Source: Vicinamibacteraceae bacterium
GTDB taxonomy: Bacteria > Acidobacteriota > Thermoanaerobaculia > Multivoradales > Multivoraceae
Direction: 5' to 3'
Assembly: GCA_012270995.1 (NCBI GenBank)
Contig: JAAXHG010000018.1
Coordinates: forward strand, 1 to 56,004
Length of the DNA: 56,004 nucleotides
A program made the translations under genes and the position numbers. The notes under the pieces are model-generated. The model was given only the letters and a program-made list of their open reading frames with translations. It ran no database searches and was not told where the DNA came from. The first letter of the stretch is position 1. Every line of letters begins with the position of its first letter. Below, in pieces: positions 28,574 through 38,184 of this stretch.

Positions 28574-28879
28574 TGCCAGGCCGACCAAGCCCAAGCGCAG
28601 CGAGCGTAGAGGGACTCCCCGGCCGATCCCCGCGCCGGCACGCAGCTCGGCGCCGCCGGCATCGACCCGCTTGTGAAGGAGGCGCACCTCAGCCGTATAG
28701 GCGTTCTCCGCCCAAAGCCGCTCGACGTGGATCAGCGCGCACTGCCTCGGGCAGTAGCGCATGTGCCGCAGCGCAGAGATCGGCACCAGGTCATCTTCAT
28801 CGAACCTCCCGTCGCTCAGGAACGTCCGCGGCCAATCGCTCTCCCAATGGCCGAGACCGGTTTCGACCGCCCACTCCAT
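28574..28879 (-). pseudogene. cas4: Truncated cas4
   Basis: The minus-strand frame reads FDEDDLVPISALRHMRYCPR, then QCALIHVERLWAENAYTAE, and PLRSLRLGLVG. This is the N-terminal third of Cas4, including the first cluster cysteine in the CPRQCAL motif. The nuclease motifs and the three C-terminal cluster cysteines are missing because the sequence stops at 28573, where the barrel-gene duplicate begins. The pattern is close to Cas4 of type I-C systems. Cas4 trims prespacers during CRISPR adaptation. The fragment directly follows a cas3 fragment, although cas5, cas8 and cas7 would normally lie between. Confidence 0.85.
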
Positions 28880-29210
28880 CCGCCAGCCCCGCGTGGTGGC
28901 CGGCTATCGCAAAGGCGAGCATCTTGCCAAGCGAAGCCTTGCGAGCATCGCCGCACCCGTATCTCTCGATGGCGATCTTCGCGCCGGCGGTCGAATAGTC
29001 AACCAGCACGGGCTCGCCGCTCAGCCGCCTCAGGAACGCGGGATTGAACTTGCCGACGTCGTGCAAGAGCCCCGCCGACCGGGCAACGGGCCCACATCCA
29101 ATCGCGTCCAGAAAGCTGGCTGCCCGTGTGCCCGTCTGCTCCAAGTGCTCCGACAGGCTCTGCCAGTCGTCCCGATTCTCGCTGGCGCCGCTATGGGCGA
29201 AGTACCGCAC
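28797..29210 (-). pseudogene. cas3: Truncated cas3 (HD nuclease domain)
   Basis: From a GTG at 29210 the frame reads VRYFAHSGASENRDDWQSLS, then LLHDVGKFNPAFLRRL, VDYSTAGAK and FAIAGHHAGLADG. These are the ordered motifs of the Cas3'' HD domain; in intact type I-C proteins the third usually reads VDHSTAGA, so one conserved histidine is Tyr here. The helicase part is absent, and after GHHAG the frame runs into cas4-side sequence and stops at 28797. It is the remnant of the effector nuclease of a type I CRISPR-Cas system. I found no CRISPR repeats within several hundred bases. Confidence 0.88.
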
Positions 29211-29269
29211 TGACCCGCTACTCGTTTGCCTACGCTGAAGACCGGCTCCCGACTGGACGGGGTTCCTAG

Positions 29270-30502
29270 CTAGCGCGGCTTCGGTCCACGACAGCCCGCA
29301 AGCTCCGCCGAGGCGCGACGCGCCGCCGCCGCCAGCAGCGCTCCGCCGACGAAGATCGCCTCCTCCGCCGGCGCGAAGTACGGGGTATGAGCGCCGACCA
29401 CCGGGTCGCCGGGGCGCCGCGCGCCGACCCGCATGAAGCAGCCCGGGATCCGCTCCAGGTAGAAGGCGAAGTCCTCGCCGCCCATGTTGGCGACCGGCAG
29501 CGGCTTGACCGACTCGGCGCCGATCACCGTCGCCGCGGCCTCGCTGGCCCAGGCGGCGGCACGCCGGTCGTTCAACACGGCCGGCGTGCCCTGGAGCATC
29601 CGCACCCGGACCTCGAGCCGGCAGGCCGCGCCGACCGACTCCGCGACGTGGCGCACCTCCTCCGCCAGCAACTTCCGGATGGCCGGGTCGAGCGACCGCA
29701 TGGTGCCCTTGAGCACCGCACGGTCGGGAATCACGTTGTGAGCCGTTCCCGCCTCGATGGCGCCGACGGTGACGACCGCCGGCTGTTCGGGCGGCATCCG
29801 CCGGGAGACGACCGTCTGCAGGGCGGAAACGACCTGGGCGGCGCCGACGATCGGATCCAGGCCCTGGTGGGGCCTGGCGCCATGCGCCCCCTTGCCCCGG
29901 AGCTCGACCTCGAAGCGGTCGGCGGCGGCGCCCACTGCGCCGGGCTGGACCATCGCCTGGCCGACCTCGAAGGTGAGGTCGACGTGGGCGCCGAAGATCG
30001 CCGCCACCTCGTCCAGAACACCAGTCGCAAGTACCGCGGCTGCGCCCTCGCCGGTCTCTTCCGCCGGCTGCAACACGATCAGCACGTCGCCCGCCGCCGG
30101 CTCGTCGCGAAGCAGGCGGGCGGCCGCAACCGTCCACGAGGCGTGCACGTCATGGCCGCAGGCATGCATCACGCCCTCGTTGCGCGACGCGAACGGCAGG
30201 CCGGTGTCTTCCTGGATCGGCAGCGCGTCGATGTCGCCGCGGACGGCGACCGGCGGCGCCATCCGGTCGCGGCCGGGGATGCGCCCGACGACGCCGGTGC
30301 CGGCTACTCGGTTCACCTCGCGGATTCCAAGCCCGTTCAACGTCTCCTCCAGGCGGGCGGCGGTACGCTCCTCCTGGAGCGAGAGTTCCGGATCGGCGTG
30401 CAGGGTGCGCCGGAGCGCGATCAGTTGGTCGAGCGAGTCGCGATCGTAGAGGTCGGCGACTCCGGCCGGAATCTCAACACCCGCGACGCCATGACCGTTC
30501 AC
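29270..30502 (-). CDS. M20D-family amidohydrolase
   Basis: 410 residues. RGDIDALPIQEDTGLPFAS, HACGHDVHAS, VLQPAEETGEGAA and MGGEDFAFYLERIPG carry the binuclear metal ligands of M20D peptidases such as hippurate hydrolase, IAA-amino acid hydrolase and N-acyl-amino acid amidohydrolases. ELRGKGAHGARPHQGLDP marks the dimerisation domain. No signal peptide, so cytoplasmic. The GTG at 30502 overlaps the stop of the metalloprotease gene (GTGA); a GTG at 30523 is an alternative. It is the last gene of the aceA-metalloprotease-amidohydrolase operon and could process short peptides or N-acyl amino acids. Confidence 0.9.
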   Translation of the reverse strand: MNGHGVAGVEIPAGVADLYDRDSLDQLIALRRTLHADPELSLQEERTAARLEETLNGLGIREVNRVAGTGVVGRIPGRDRMAPPVAVRGDIDALPIQEDTGLPFASRNEGVMHACGHDVHASWTVAAARLLRDEPAAGDVLIVLQPAEETGEGAAAVLATGVLDEVAAIFGAHVDLTFEVGQAMVQPGAVGAAADRFEVELRGKGAHGARPHQGLDPIVGAAQVVSALQTVVSRRMPPEQPAVVTVGAIEAGTAHNVIPDRAVLKGTMRSLDPAIRKLLAEEVRHVAESVGAACRLEVRVRMLQGTPAVLNDRRAAAWASEAAATVIGAESVKPLPVANMGGEDFAFYLERIPGCFMRVGARRPGDPVVGAHTPYFAPAEEAIFVGGALLAAAARRASAELAGCRGPKPR

Positions 30503-33156
30503 TGTGGCCCCGGTTGCAACCACAGAGGCCAGTCAGCGGTCGTGTCGTCACCCACCGCCGACCAGCTGGCCGTCAGCCCGCCAACGACGCCGCAACCGAT
30601 CGGAGAGCCGTCCGGCGCGCGCAGCGGCCGCGGCAGCGACACCGAGCCCGGATCTTCCAGAAAGCGGTGGATCAAGCGAACCGCGTACGTCCGGTGATCC
30701 CACTCCGGCGAACCCTGTGCTCCGGGGTTCGCGACCAGCCACTCGTACAGCGCCGAAACCGACGACGTCGCCACGGCTCGCACCTGGAACGATCCCGACC
30801 GCGCCGGCACGACCGGCCAGTCGAAGTTCGGCGGCATGCTGACGGGGACGCCCGCCGCCAGCGCCATCAGTCGCCGCAGGGCGGCGAAGTCGATCGCTCG
30901 GCCGACTTCTCCGGCAAGGCCCGGCAGTGGATCGGCCCGCCAGGTGACGGCCATCACGCGGTCGATCACCGCAGCAAGAGTGGGTTGGCCGTCGTCGCGG
31001 GCATGGTGATCGACCAGACGGGCCGCCCGTTCGCCATCGAAGACCATGGCGAACGTCAGATCGGCCGCCATCTCGGCCGCGCCGACCGGATCGAACGTCA
31101 GGCCGGCCCGGGACGGCAGGTGCTCCCGGCCCCGGCTCCGTCCCGGCGACGGCGGCGGGAGCAGGTCGAGTATCCGCTGCGGCAACGTGAGTTCGGCCGG
31201 ATCGACCGTCTGAAGCAGCGCGTCGAGCGCGTCCTCCTGCATCGCCGGCTGCAGCAGGGACACCGGCGCCCTGCCGTCGCCCCGCACGGCGTAGCTGTAG
31301 TCGACGCCGCCGACGATCTTCGCCGCCGCCTCGATCTGGTAGCGATGCAGCAGGTAGAGAGGCGTCAACACGTCCTCGAGCTCCGACAGGGGCGCGCCGA
31401 CCCGGATGCTCCGCTCGGAGAATTGACCGAGGGCGGCCCGCCGCACCGACAACAGGCGACGCAACTCCTCGGCCGCGGAACGGCCGTTGTCCCAGAGGTG
31501 AGCCAGGGGATGTGCGCCGCCCGCCGGCCGCGCGTCCTCGTCGCTGATGTAGTGGAGGCCGGCATCGATCGTCCCCTGCAGGATGGTCTCGAGTTCCGCC
31601 GCCTCGTCCACGCCGTCCGGGAAGGCGGCGTAGCCGTAGAGAACCGCCCGTTTGTCCCACTCGCCGACGCCGACGTCGTAGGCCGTGCTCAGGTCGATCG
31701 TCCCGTCCTCGCGCAACCTGGCCAGTGGATGCGGGTAGTCCATGACCGACTCGCGGCCGTCCGGGCCGTCGACGCTGGAGGCGAAGTTGTGCATCAGGCC
31801 GATCGTGTGGCCGACCTCGTGAGCCGAGAGCTGGCGCAGGCGGGCCAGCGCCATTTCGGTGAGCGCCTCGGTGGACGAGTCCGCGTCCTCGTACGGCGAG
31901 ACCAACCCCTGGGCGATCAGGAAGTCCTGCCGCACCCGCAGGGATCCGAGCGTCACGTGGCCCTTGATGATCTCGCCGGTGCGCGGGTCGGTGACTCCGC
32001 CGCCGTAGGACCATCCGCGGGTCGACCGGTGGACCCACTGGATCACGTTGTAGCGGACATCGAGCAGGTCGGCGCCCTCCGGCATCAGTTCGACCCGAAA
32101 CGCGTCGATGTAGCCCGCCGCCTCAAACGCCTCGTTCCACCAGCGGGCGCCGTCGAGCAGCGCGGAGCGGATCGGCTCCGGCGCGCCGCGGTCGAGGTAG
32201 TAGACGATCGGTTCGACCGGCTCGCTCCGCTCCGCGTTCGGATCGCGTTTCTCCAGCCGGTGCCGGTCGATGAAAACGGCCTCGAGCGGCTGGTCGATCG
32301 GGGTCGCGTAGTCGAAGTAGCTCGTCGTGTTGAAGCCGGCACGGGGATCGGCGCGCCGGGGTTCGTACCCGGGTTCGGGCAGCGCGACGAAGGAGTGGCG
32401 GATTCGCAACGTCACTGCCTCGGGCGACGGCGCGACCTGGCTCACCCAACTTCCCGGACCGCGGTCGGACCCGCGCAGTACGAAGGTTTGCGTGCCCTCG
32501 AGTTCCGAGTTGCGCGGAAAGGCGGCCACGCCGGGGCGATGAATCGCCGACCGCGACGCGTCCAACTGGTAGCTCCCCTGCCCGCGCTGGCGCAGCCGCG
32601 CCGCCACGCCGTGCGCATCCCGGAGCACGAAGTCGGTCGCATCGACCAGCACGGAACCGTCCTCGGCCTCGGCCTCGACTTCGAAGCCCCAAAGCACGGA
32701 ACGGGCGAAGGCATCCGCCACCGCGCGGCGCTCGTCCTCGTTGTCGCTGATTGCCCGGTAGCGCGTGTTCTGGTGAACCAGCAGGACCTTCGGCCCGACC
32801 CGTTCGAAACGGGCCAGGTGGGTGCGCCCGAGCTGACCCCGGTCGAGTCCGATGTCGTTCGATCCCAGGCCCGCCGACAGCGACTGGATGTAGAGCAGAT
32901 CGGCATCGAACGCTTCGACCCGCAGGAAGAGCCTGCCGACCCGGCTATCCCAATAGAGATCGAGAAAGCCGGGCAGGTGCTCGTAGCCCTCGGTGGCCTC
33001 CGCCACGGACGGGAGTTTCTCCGGCTCCTTCTTCTGCTCCTCCTGTCCCGCCAGGATCTGCGCCCAGAACGCAAGCGCCAGACCCACGACCGCCGGCATG
33101 GCCCGGGCCGCGGCTGCGGACCTGAGCGAACCGGGGGGGGCGGCGGCCTGGATCAC
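30499..33156 (-). CDS. Zinc-dependent metalloprotease, DUF5117/DUF4953 type
   Basis: About 885 residues. A hydrophobic stretch ([18 protein letters not shown]) near residue 20-37 is the signal. The zinc site is [14 protein letters not shown], an extended HExxHxxGxxH motif, followed by SVMDYPHP as Met-turn, which places it in the metzincins. DUF5117-like sequence precedes (GLFLD analogues such as [11 protein letters not shown] and [19 protein letters not shown]). Periplasmic or secreted protease; natural substrates are unknown. The GTG start at 33156 overlaps the stop of aceA; an inner ATG at 33099 would begin exactly at the signal peptide. Its stop overlaps the amidohydrolase start. Confidence 0.88.
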   Translation of the reverse strand: MIQAAAPPGSLRSAAAARAMPAVVGLALAFWAQILAGQEEQKKEPEKLPSVAEATEGYEHLPGFLDLYWDSRVGRLFLRVEAFDADLLYIQSLSAGLGSNDIGLDRGQLGRTHLARFERVGPKVLLVHQNTRYRAISDNEDERRAVADAFARSVLWGFEVEAEAEDGSVLVDATDFVLRDAHGVAARLRQRGQGSYQLDASRSAIHRPGVAAFPRNSELEGTQTFVLRGSDRGPGSWVSQVAPSPEAVTLRIRHSFVALPEPGYEPRRADPRAGFNTTSYFDYATPIDQPLEAVFIDRHRLEKRDPNAERSEPVEPIVYYLDRGAPEPIRSALLDGARWWNEAFEAAGYIDAFRVELMPEGADLLDVRYNVIQWVHRSTRGWSYGGGVTDPRTGEIIKGHVTLGSLRVRQDFLIAQGLVSPYEDADSSTEALTEMALARLRQLSAHEVGHTIGLMHNFASSVDGPDGRESVMDYPHPLARLREDGTIDLSTAYDVGVGEWDKRAVLYGYAAFPDGVDEAAELETILQGTIDAGLHYISDEDARPAGGAHPLAHLWDNGRSAAEELRRLLSVRRAALGQFSERSIRVGAPLSELEDVLTPLYLLHRYQIEAAAKIVGGVDYSYAVRGDGRAPVSLLQPAMQEDALDALLQTVDPAELTLPQRILDLLPPPSPGRSRGREHLPSRAGLTFDPVGAAEMAADLTFAMVFDGERAARLVDHHARDDGQPTLAAVIDRVMAVTWRADPLPGLAGEVGRAIDFAALRRLMALAAGVPVSMPPNFDWPVVPARSGSFQVRAVATSSVSALYEWLVANPGAQGSPEWDHRTYAVRLIHRFLEDPGSVSLPRPLRAPDGSPIGCGVVGGLTASWSAVGDDTTADWPLWLQPGPQ

Positions 33157-35465
33157 GACGCGGCCCGCGCCGGCTCCGGCTCGGTCTTCTCGATCAACGC
33201 CGTGAGCGCTTCGCGGTCCGGTTCCGTCAGCTTCTTCAGCCGATCGCGGTTGACCGCCGCCACGATGATCTCGCCGACTTCGGTGTTCGCGCTCTCGAAG
33301 ATCCCCAGCTCGATCATGCGCCTGGTCTGGTGCTGGTTGTCGTTCGTAGGACTGACGTAATGCACCCACACCGCGCCGTAGCGGTGGATCAGGAACACGT
33401 GCATCACGGCCATGAGACGCCGCCGCCTCAGGTCGGTGTCGAACGTGTTCTGGTCGCGGACCGAGAGGATCATCCGCTCACGGCGGTCACGGATGGGCGC
33501 GAAGACGACGTTCGCGGCCTTCGACTCCTCGCGTCCGTTCCGTGCCAGCACGTTGAGTTCGAGCAGCTCGGAACCGGCGACGTGGGGCCGGAGCTCCACT
33601 CGCAAGCTCTCGCCGATGTCGTACTTGTCGCGCCAGAGCTCCAGCCACTCCTCGAGCAGCCGCGGCGGCACCTCGGTCTGCGCCAGGTGCTGGACGTGGG
33701 TCGACCCCTTGCCCATCGCCTTCGTCGTCGCCGTGTGGCCGGTCGCAGCCGACAGACCACCGTCGAGCCGAGCGCCGCCGACCAGGGCCTGCGGCGTCCG
33801 ATAAGGCGACCCCACCAGGCGCAGCTTGCGCTGCAGCCGGGCCAGGGCGAGCATGCCGTCCTCCCGCAGGGCGGTGGCGAAGTCCTCGGCCGCCAGACCG
33901 TCGACCTGGTGGCCGCCGTAGGTGATGAAGTTGAACACGTAGCCGAGCTTGCCGAGTTCCTCGGGGAAGTTCTTCATCTCCTCGTCGGACATGCCGGTCG
34001 TGTCCCAATTGAACGAAGGCGACAGGTTGTAGGCCAGCAACTGGTCCGGATACACGGCGTGAATCGCCTCGGCGAACCGCCGGGCATCGGCCAGGTTGGC
34101 GGTCGCCGTCTCCATCCAGATCAGGTCGGCGTACGGCGCCGCGTGCAGGGAGCGGGAAATCGCGTACTCGATGCCGCCCCGGATCTGGTAGTAGCCCTCG
34201 GGGGTCCGCGCCATCTCGGCGTCCCAGACCAGGTTGATGCCCATCTTGCGCGCCCGGGCCGCCGCCTCTTCGACCGACGCGGAGTGGGCGAACTCCAGCC
34301 ACTCCTCCACCGAGAAGTCGAAGACGGCGCCCTCCTCTTGCCGGAACGCGATCACTTCCGCCACCGCCTGCGGATAGGTCTTCAGCCTCGCTTCCAACTG
34401 CCAGGCGTCCAGGAAGGCGGCCATCGTCTCGTCGAGCACCGCCCCCATGTCCGTCCCGTCGTTCGCCGACGCCTTCCGGTAGGCGGACTCGAGCTGGTCG
34501 TAGACGCCGGCGCCCTCCAGCCAGACGTCGGCGCGGTGATAGGCGGCCTCCGAGATGTCGTAGAGCTCGTGGCCGCGGACGTCTTCCGCGCCCAGAGCGT
34601 TCAGCCGTCGCAGAATCGCCAGGGTCGCCGTCTTGCAACTCGGGAGATCGAGGTTCGTGGCTCCCAGGATGAAGGCCTGGTCGCGCTCGTCGCCGTTGCC
34701 GTCGAGGAAGGTCGCGGCCTCGGAATCCGTGCGGGCGACGATGAGTCCGGGCACCGCCATCACGTCCAACTGGAAGCGGGCGGAGTTCAGCCGCTTGTTC
34801 TGCTCGTCCTGCGGCACGAGGACCTTGCCCGCCTGATGGCCGCACTTCTTGACCCCGGGCTTCTGGTCCTCGATGTGGTAGCCGGGCACCCCCACCTCGA
34901 CGAAGCGGCGGATCAGGTTGCGCACGTGCTGCTCGCCGCCGTGGCCCGTGTCCGCGTCGGCGATGATGAAGGGCCGGAAGTCGGTCGCCGGGTTCGCGCG
35001 CTGCTCCGCTTCGCTCATCCGCGAACGGGTGAAGGTCTGGTTCTTGTCGGCCGTCAGCAGGGCGCGCACGACCGGCGCCGCCTCGTCCGGCACCTGGCTC
35101 AGCGGATAGCTGGCGAGATCCGGCCCGGGGTCCTCGGTGATCGAGCCCTTGGCCGAGGTCGCCCAGCCGCCGAGGTAGATCCCCTCGATCCCCCGCCGCT
35201 TCATCGCCACCGCCTGGCCTGGCGAGTACGGACCGAACGTCGTGATCGACTTCCGCTGGTCGAAGAGTTCCCGCAGCCGCGCGTGGAAGGCAGCGGCGGC
35301 GTCCCGAGCCACCGTGTAGTCCTGCGGAATCGAGCCCCGCTGCGCCGCAACTTCCCGGGCAGTGTGCAGCCTTCTGATGCCCTGAAAGCGAGCGGCGCTC
35401 ATGAACTCCGCTGCCGCCTGCGTCTGCAGCTCCAGTACCCCGTTGCCCGTCTCACCGCTAGCCAT
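33153..35465 (-). CDS. aceA: Isocitrate lyase, long form
   Basis: About 770 residues. The catalytic loop [11 protein letters not shown] and the metal/substrate segments [19 protein letters not shown] and [11 protein letters not shown] are those of isocitrate lyase. [18 protein letters not shown] is also conserved. The length is well above the usual 430-550 and resembles the long ICL2/AceA type with an additional C-terminal domain. Reaction: isocitrate to glyoxylate plus succinate, the first step of the glyoxylate shunt. Malate synthase is not in the window. I use the ATG at 35465, nine bases after a GGAG; ATGs at 35474 and 35480 are alternatives. The gene is divergent from the ThDP enzyme and leads a three-gene operon. 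Confidence 0.93.
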   Translation of the reverse strand: MASGETGNGVLELQTQAAAEFMSAARFQGIRRLHTAREVAAQRGSIPQDYTVARDAAAAFHARLRELFDQRKSITTFGPYSPGQAVAMKRRGIEGIYLGGWATSAKGSITEDPGPDLASYPLSQVPDEAAPVVRALLTADKNQTFTRSRMSEAEQRANPATDFRPFIIADADTGHGGEQHVRNLIRRFVEVGVPGYHIEDQKPGVKKCGHQAGKVLVPQDEQNKRLNSARFQLDVMAVPGLIVARTDSEAATFLDGNGDERDQAFILGATNLDLPSCKTATLAILRRLNALGAEDVRGHELYDISEAAYHRADVWLEGAGVYDQLESAYRKASANDGTDMGAVLDETMAAFLDAWQLEARLKTYPQAVAEVIAFRQEEGAVFDFSVEEWLEFAHSASVEEAAARARKMGINLVWDAEMARTPEGYYQIRGGIEYAISRSLHAAPYADLIWMETATANLADARRFAEAIHAVYPDQLLAYNLSPSFNWDTTGMSDEEMKNFPEELGKLGYVFNFITYGGHQVDGLAAEDFATALREDGMLALARLQRKLRLVGSPYRTPQALVGGARLDGGLSAATGHTATTKAMGKGSTHVQHLAQTEVPPRLLEEWLELWRDKYDIGESLRVELRPHVAGSELLELNVLARNGREESKAANVVFAPIRDRRERMILSVRDQNTFDTDLRRRRLMAVMHVFLIHRYGAVWVHYVSPTNDNQHQTRRMIELGIFESANTEVGEIIVAAVNRDRLKKLTEPDREALTALIEKTEPEPARAAS

Positions 35466-35604
35466 TGCCGTCATCTCCATCCGGCTCGTTGTGGTTCCCC
35501 GAAGGGGTCGCAAGGAGCTAACCGTAGCACCGGAAGGGCGCCTTGGGCCACGTCCCCAAACCATCCCGGAACAACCGGCGCCGGGGCTGCTACCCTCCCC
35601 GGCC

Positions 35605-37305
35605 ATGAGCGTGCCAGCGATCCGTCCCAAGCACAGTCCCCAACGCGGCGGAGACGTCCTGCTCGAGGCACTGACCGAGTACGGCATTCCGTTCCTGTTC
35701 GGCAATCCAGGTACCACCGAGAGTCCGTTGATGGACCGGCTCCTGGACCATCCGGATCTGCGCTACGTCCTTGCCCTGCACGAGTCCGTGGCGCTTGGCG
35801 CCGCCCACTACTACGCCCAGTCGACCGGCGTAACCGGCGTCGTCAACCTGCACGTGGCGCCGGGGCTGGGCAACGCCCTCGGCATGCTCTACAACGCCTG
35901 GGAAGCGAACACCCCGATGGTGATCACGGCCGGCCAGCAGGACACCCGCTCGCGGCTCCGTGAGCCCCTGCTCGGACACGACCTGGTGGCGATGGCCGAG
36001 CCCCTGGTCAAGTGGAGCGTTCAGGTCGAGCGCGCCGACGAGTTCGCGCCGATCCTCCACCGGGCCTTCAAGGTCGCGCACGATCCACCCGCCGGACCCG
36101 TGTTCATCGCCCTGCCGCTGAACGTCCTTGAGGAAGAGACCACGGAGCCGGTAAGGCCGCTCGGCGACCTCTACCGCGCGCCGCAGCCCGAAGCGGCGGC
36201 GGTCGCCAGCATGGTCGACGTGCTGAGCCATGCGCGCCAGCCGGCGATCGTGATCGGGGACGGCGTCGCCCGGAGCGAGGGCCAGCAGGAACTCGTGGCT
36301 CTCGCCGAGTTCGTCGGCGCGGGTGTCTACCCGGAAGGGCTGATGCAGCGTCTGAACTTCCCGCAGAGCCACCCCTGCTTCCGGCCCCGCATGCCGCTCA
36401 ACCACGCCGGCATTCAGCATGCGCTCGGCGGCGCCGACGTCGTCCTGCTGGTCGGCGGCTCGTTTTTCGAGGAGGTCTGGTTCGACCCGGACTCGCCCTT
36501 CGGCGACGAGACCACCGTGCTCCAGATCGAGGACGCGCCGGGCCGCCTCGCCTTCAACTTCGCGGTCGAGGTGGGAATGCTCGCCGACCCGCGCGCCGGA
36601 CTCGCGGCCCTGCGGGCCGCGCTCGAAGAGTCCGCCGACTCCGGCTTCCGGACTGCCGCCGCGGAGCGGATGGACAAGCTGCGGGCGGCCAGCGAGGGCG
36701 CGCGGGCCGCGCGCCAGAAGCGGCTGGCCGCCCACTTCGACGACTCGCCCATGTCGCCGGCACGGCTCCTGTCCGAGGTCGCCAAGGCCGTGCCCGACGA
36801 CGCCGTGATCGTCAACGAGTCGATCACCGCGGGCGGCGACCTGCTCGGCTTCCTGCCCGTCGACGATCCCGCCCGCTACTGCGGCACGCGCGGCGGCGGC
36901 ATCGGCCAGGGGCTGGTGGGCGGCATCGGCGCGTCGCTGGCCCACCCCGAGCGACCGGTCATCGTCTTCTCCGGCGATGGCTCGGCGATGTACTCGATCC
37001 AGGCGCTCTGGACCGCCGCCCACTACGACATGCCGATCGTCTTCCTGATCCTGCACAACCGCGAGTACAAGATCCTGAAGATCAACATGGACGTCTACCG
37101 CGAGCGCTTCGGCATCCCGGCGGAGCGTCCCTACCCGCACATGAACCTGACCGAGCCGGAGCTCGACTTCGTGGAGATGGCCGCGGGAATGGGCGTCCCG
37201 GGACGAAAGGTCGAGGACCCGGCCGAGGTGGAGGGAGCGGTCCGGGAAGCCTTCGCCACCGGCGGTCCCTACCTGCTCGATGTCATCATCGGCGGCCGCA
37301 TTTGA
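35605..37305 (+). CDS. ThDP-dependent decarboxylase (benzoylformate decarboxylase-like)
   Basis: 566 residues with the three-domain layout of ThDP enzymes. [17 protein letters not shown] opens the PYR domain; [13 protein letters not shown] has the glutamate that activates the cofactor, which glyoxylate carboligase lacks. The PP domain has [16 protein letters not shown] to [10 protein letters not shown], the metal and diphosphate motif GDGS...N. Among family members it looks closest to benzoylformate decarboxylases and other 2-oxo-acid decarboxylases, not to acetolactate synthase. The substrate is not certain. A TACCCT box eight bases before the ATG with no ribosome site suggests a leaderless mRNA. 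It precedes the molybdenum hydroxylase cluster; an aldehyde product could be its substrate. Confidence 0.8.
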   Translation: MSVPAIRPKHSPQRGGDVLLEALTEYGIPFLFGNPGTTESPLMDRLLDHPDLRYVLALHESVALGAAHYYAQSTGVTGVVNLHVAPGLGNALGMLYNAWEANTPMVITAGQQDTRSRLREPLLGHDLVAMAEPLVKWSVQVERADEFAPILHRAFKVAHDPPAGPVFIALPLNVLEEETTEPVRPLGDLYRAPQPEAAAVASMVDVLSHARQPAIVIGDGVARSEGQQELVALAEFVGAGVYPEGLMQRLNFPQSHPCFRPRMPLNHAGIQHALGGADVVLLVGGSFFEEVWFDPDSPFGDETTVLQIEDAPGRLAFNFAVEVGMLADPRAGLAALRAALEESADSGFRTAAAERMDKLRAASEGARAARQKRLAAHFDDSPMSPARLLSEVAKAVPDDAVIVNESITAGGDLLGFLPVDDPARYCGTRGGGIGQGLVGGIGASLAHPERPVIVFSGDGSAMYSIQALWTAAHYDMPIVFLILHNREYKILKINMDVYRERFGIPAERPYPHMNLTEPELDFVEMAAGMGVPGRKVEDPAEVEGAVREAFATGGPYLLDVIIGGRI

Positions 37306-37338
37306 GCCGTTTCGAAGCTCCCGAACTGGTTCACGGAC

Positions 37339-37364
37339 ACCCCGCCGGGGCCGCTCCGCGGGGT
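37339..37364 (+). terminator. Possible hairpin terminator after the ThDP enzyme gene
   Basis: ACCCCGC at 37339-37345 pairs with GCGGGGT at 37358-37364, with a GC-rich loop that can pair further. It lies 34 bases past the stop codon and about 100 bases before the next gene. No T-run follows, so it is a weak candidate for factor-independent termination. If it works, the molybdenum hydroxylase genes would have their own promoter in the remaining gap. Confidence 0.4.
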
Positions 37365-37467
37365 TCGCATGGCCGCCGGAATCATGTTGTATGCTCGCTG
37401 GCGCAAGTCGGCCACAACAAGAGGGCAGCACCCTTGACCACCACCCGCCTGACGGAGGTTGGAGACC

Positions 37468-38169
37468 ATGGATGAGCTGAGAGAAGACGTCTTCCTGCAG
37501 GACGACCTGCTGGAGGAACTGCGAGAAGAGGACCTCGAACTCGAAACGGAGGAAGCCGAACAAGGCTCGGGCGAGGGCCTCTCCGACGTCACGAGGCGGA
37601 CCTTCATCCAGGGTTCCGTCGCCACTGGCGCCGCGGTTTCGCTGGCCGGAGGCAACCTGCTGCAACCGGAGGTCCTGCACGCCGCGACCGAGCCGGTCGC
37701 CCGGACGATCAACCTGAACGTGAACGGCGAGGCCCACGAGCTCGAGGTCGAGCCCATGGACACGCTGGCCATGGTGCTGCGGTTCAAGCTGAACCTGACC
37801 GGCACCAAGCTCGGCTGCGACCGCGCCGAATGCGGCGCCTGCACGGTCCTGATCGACGACGTGCCCCACTACGGCTGCTCGATCCTGGTTCACCAGGTGC
37901 GAGACCGCGAGGTGACGACGGTCGAGGGGCTCGAGCAGGACGGCGTGCTCCACCCGGTCCAGCAGGCGGTGCTCGACGAGATGGGCTTCCAGTGCGCCTT
38001 CTGCGCCCCCGGCTTCATCATGAGCATGGCCGGCCTGGTCAAGGCCAATCCGAACGCCACGCGCGCGGATTGCCAGAAGTGGCTCGCCGGCCACATCTGC
38101 CGCTGCGGCGACTACAACAAGATCCTGAACACGGCTGAACGCGCGCTCGAGAACGCGCGCACCGCCTGA
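37468..38169 (+). CDS. Tat-exported 2Fe-2S subunit of a molybdenum hydroxylase
   Basis: 233 residues. An acidic N-terminal stretch of about 40 residues precedes a twin-arginine signal (TRRTFIQGSVATGAAVSLAG). The mature part has the two [2Fe-2S] motifs: CDRAECGACTVL with a later cysteine, and CAFCAPGF with CRCGDYN. This is the small subunit of the xanthine dehydrogenase/aldehyde oxidoreductase family in a periplasmic version, like E. coli PaoA. Cofactor-loaded partners without signals would be carried along. The unusual long leader before the Tat motif is encoded after a GGAGG at 37454; the ATG at 37468 is the start. It is the first gene of a four-gene operon. Confidence 0.9.
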   Translation: MDELREDVFLQDDLLEELREEDLELETEEAEQGSGEGLSDVTRRTFIQGSVATGAAVSLAGGNLLQPEVLHAATEPVARTINLNVNGEAHELEVEPMDTLAMVLRFKLNLTGTKLGCDRAECGACTVLIDDVPHYGCSILVHQVRDREVTTVEGLEQDGVLHPVQQAVLDEMGFQCAFCAPGFIMSMAGLVKANPNATRADCQKWLAGHICRCGDYNKILNTAERALENARTA

Positions 38170-38184
38170 GCTGAGGAGTACAGC

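Noticed and set aside
28300..29300. CRISPR array near the cas fragments
   Set aside because: I looked for evenly spaced identical repeats of 28-37 bases and saw none.
30514..33360. Open frame of nearly 950 codons on the plus strand opposite the metalloprotease
   Set aside because: The minus-strand frame carries the zinc motif and Met-turn; the plus frame lacks recognisable domains and a ribosome site.
35605..37305. Glyoxylate carboligase acting with isocitrate lyase
   Set aside because: Glyoxylate carboligase lacks the cofactor-activating Glu, which is present here in [10 protein letters not shown].
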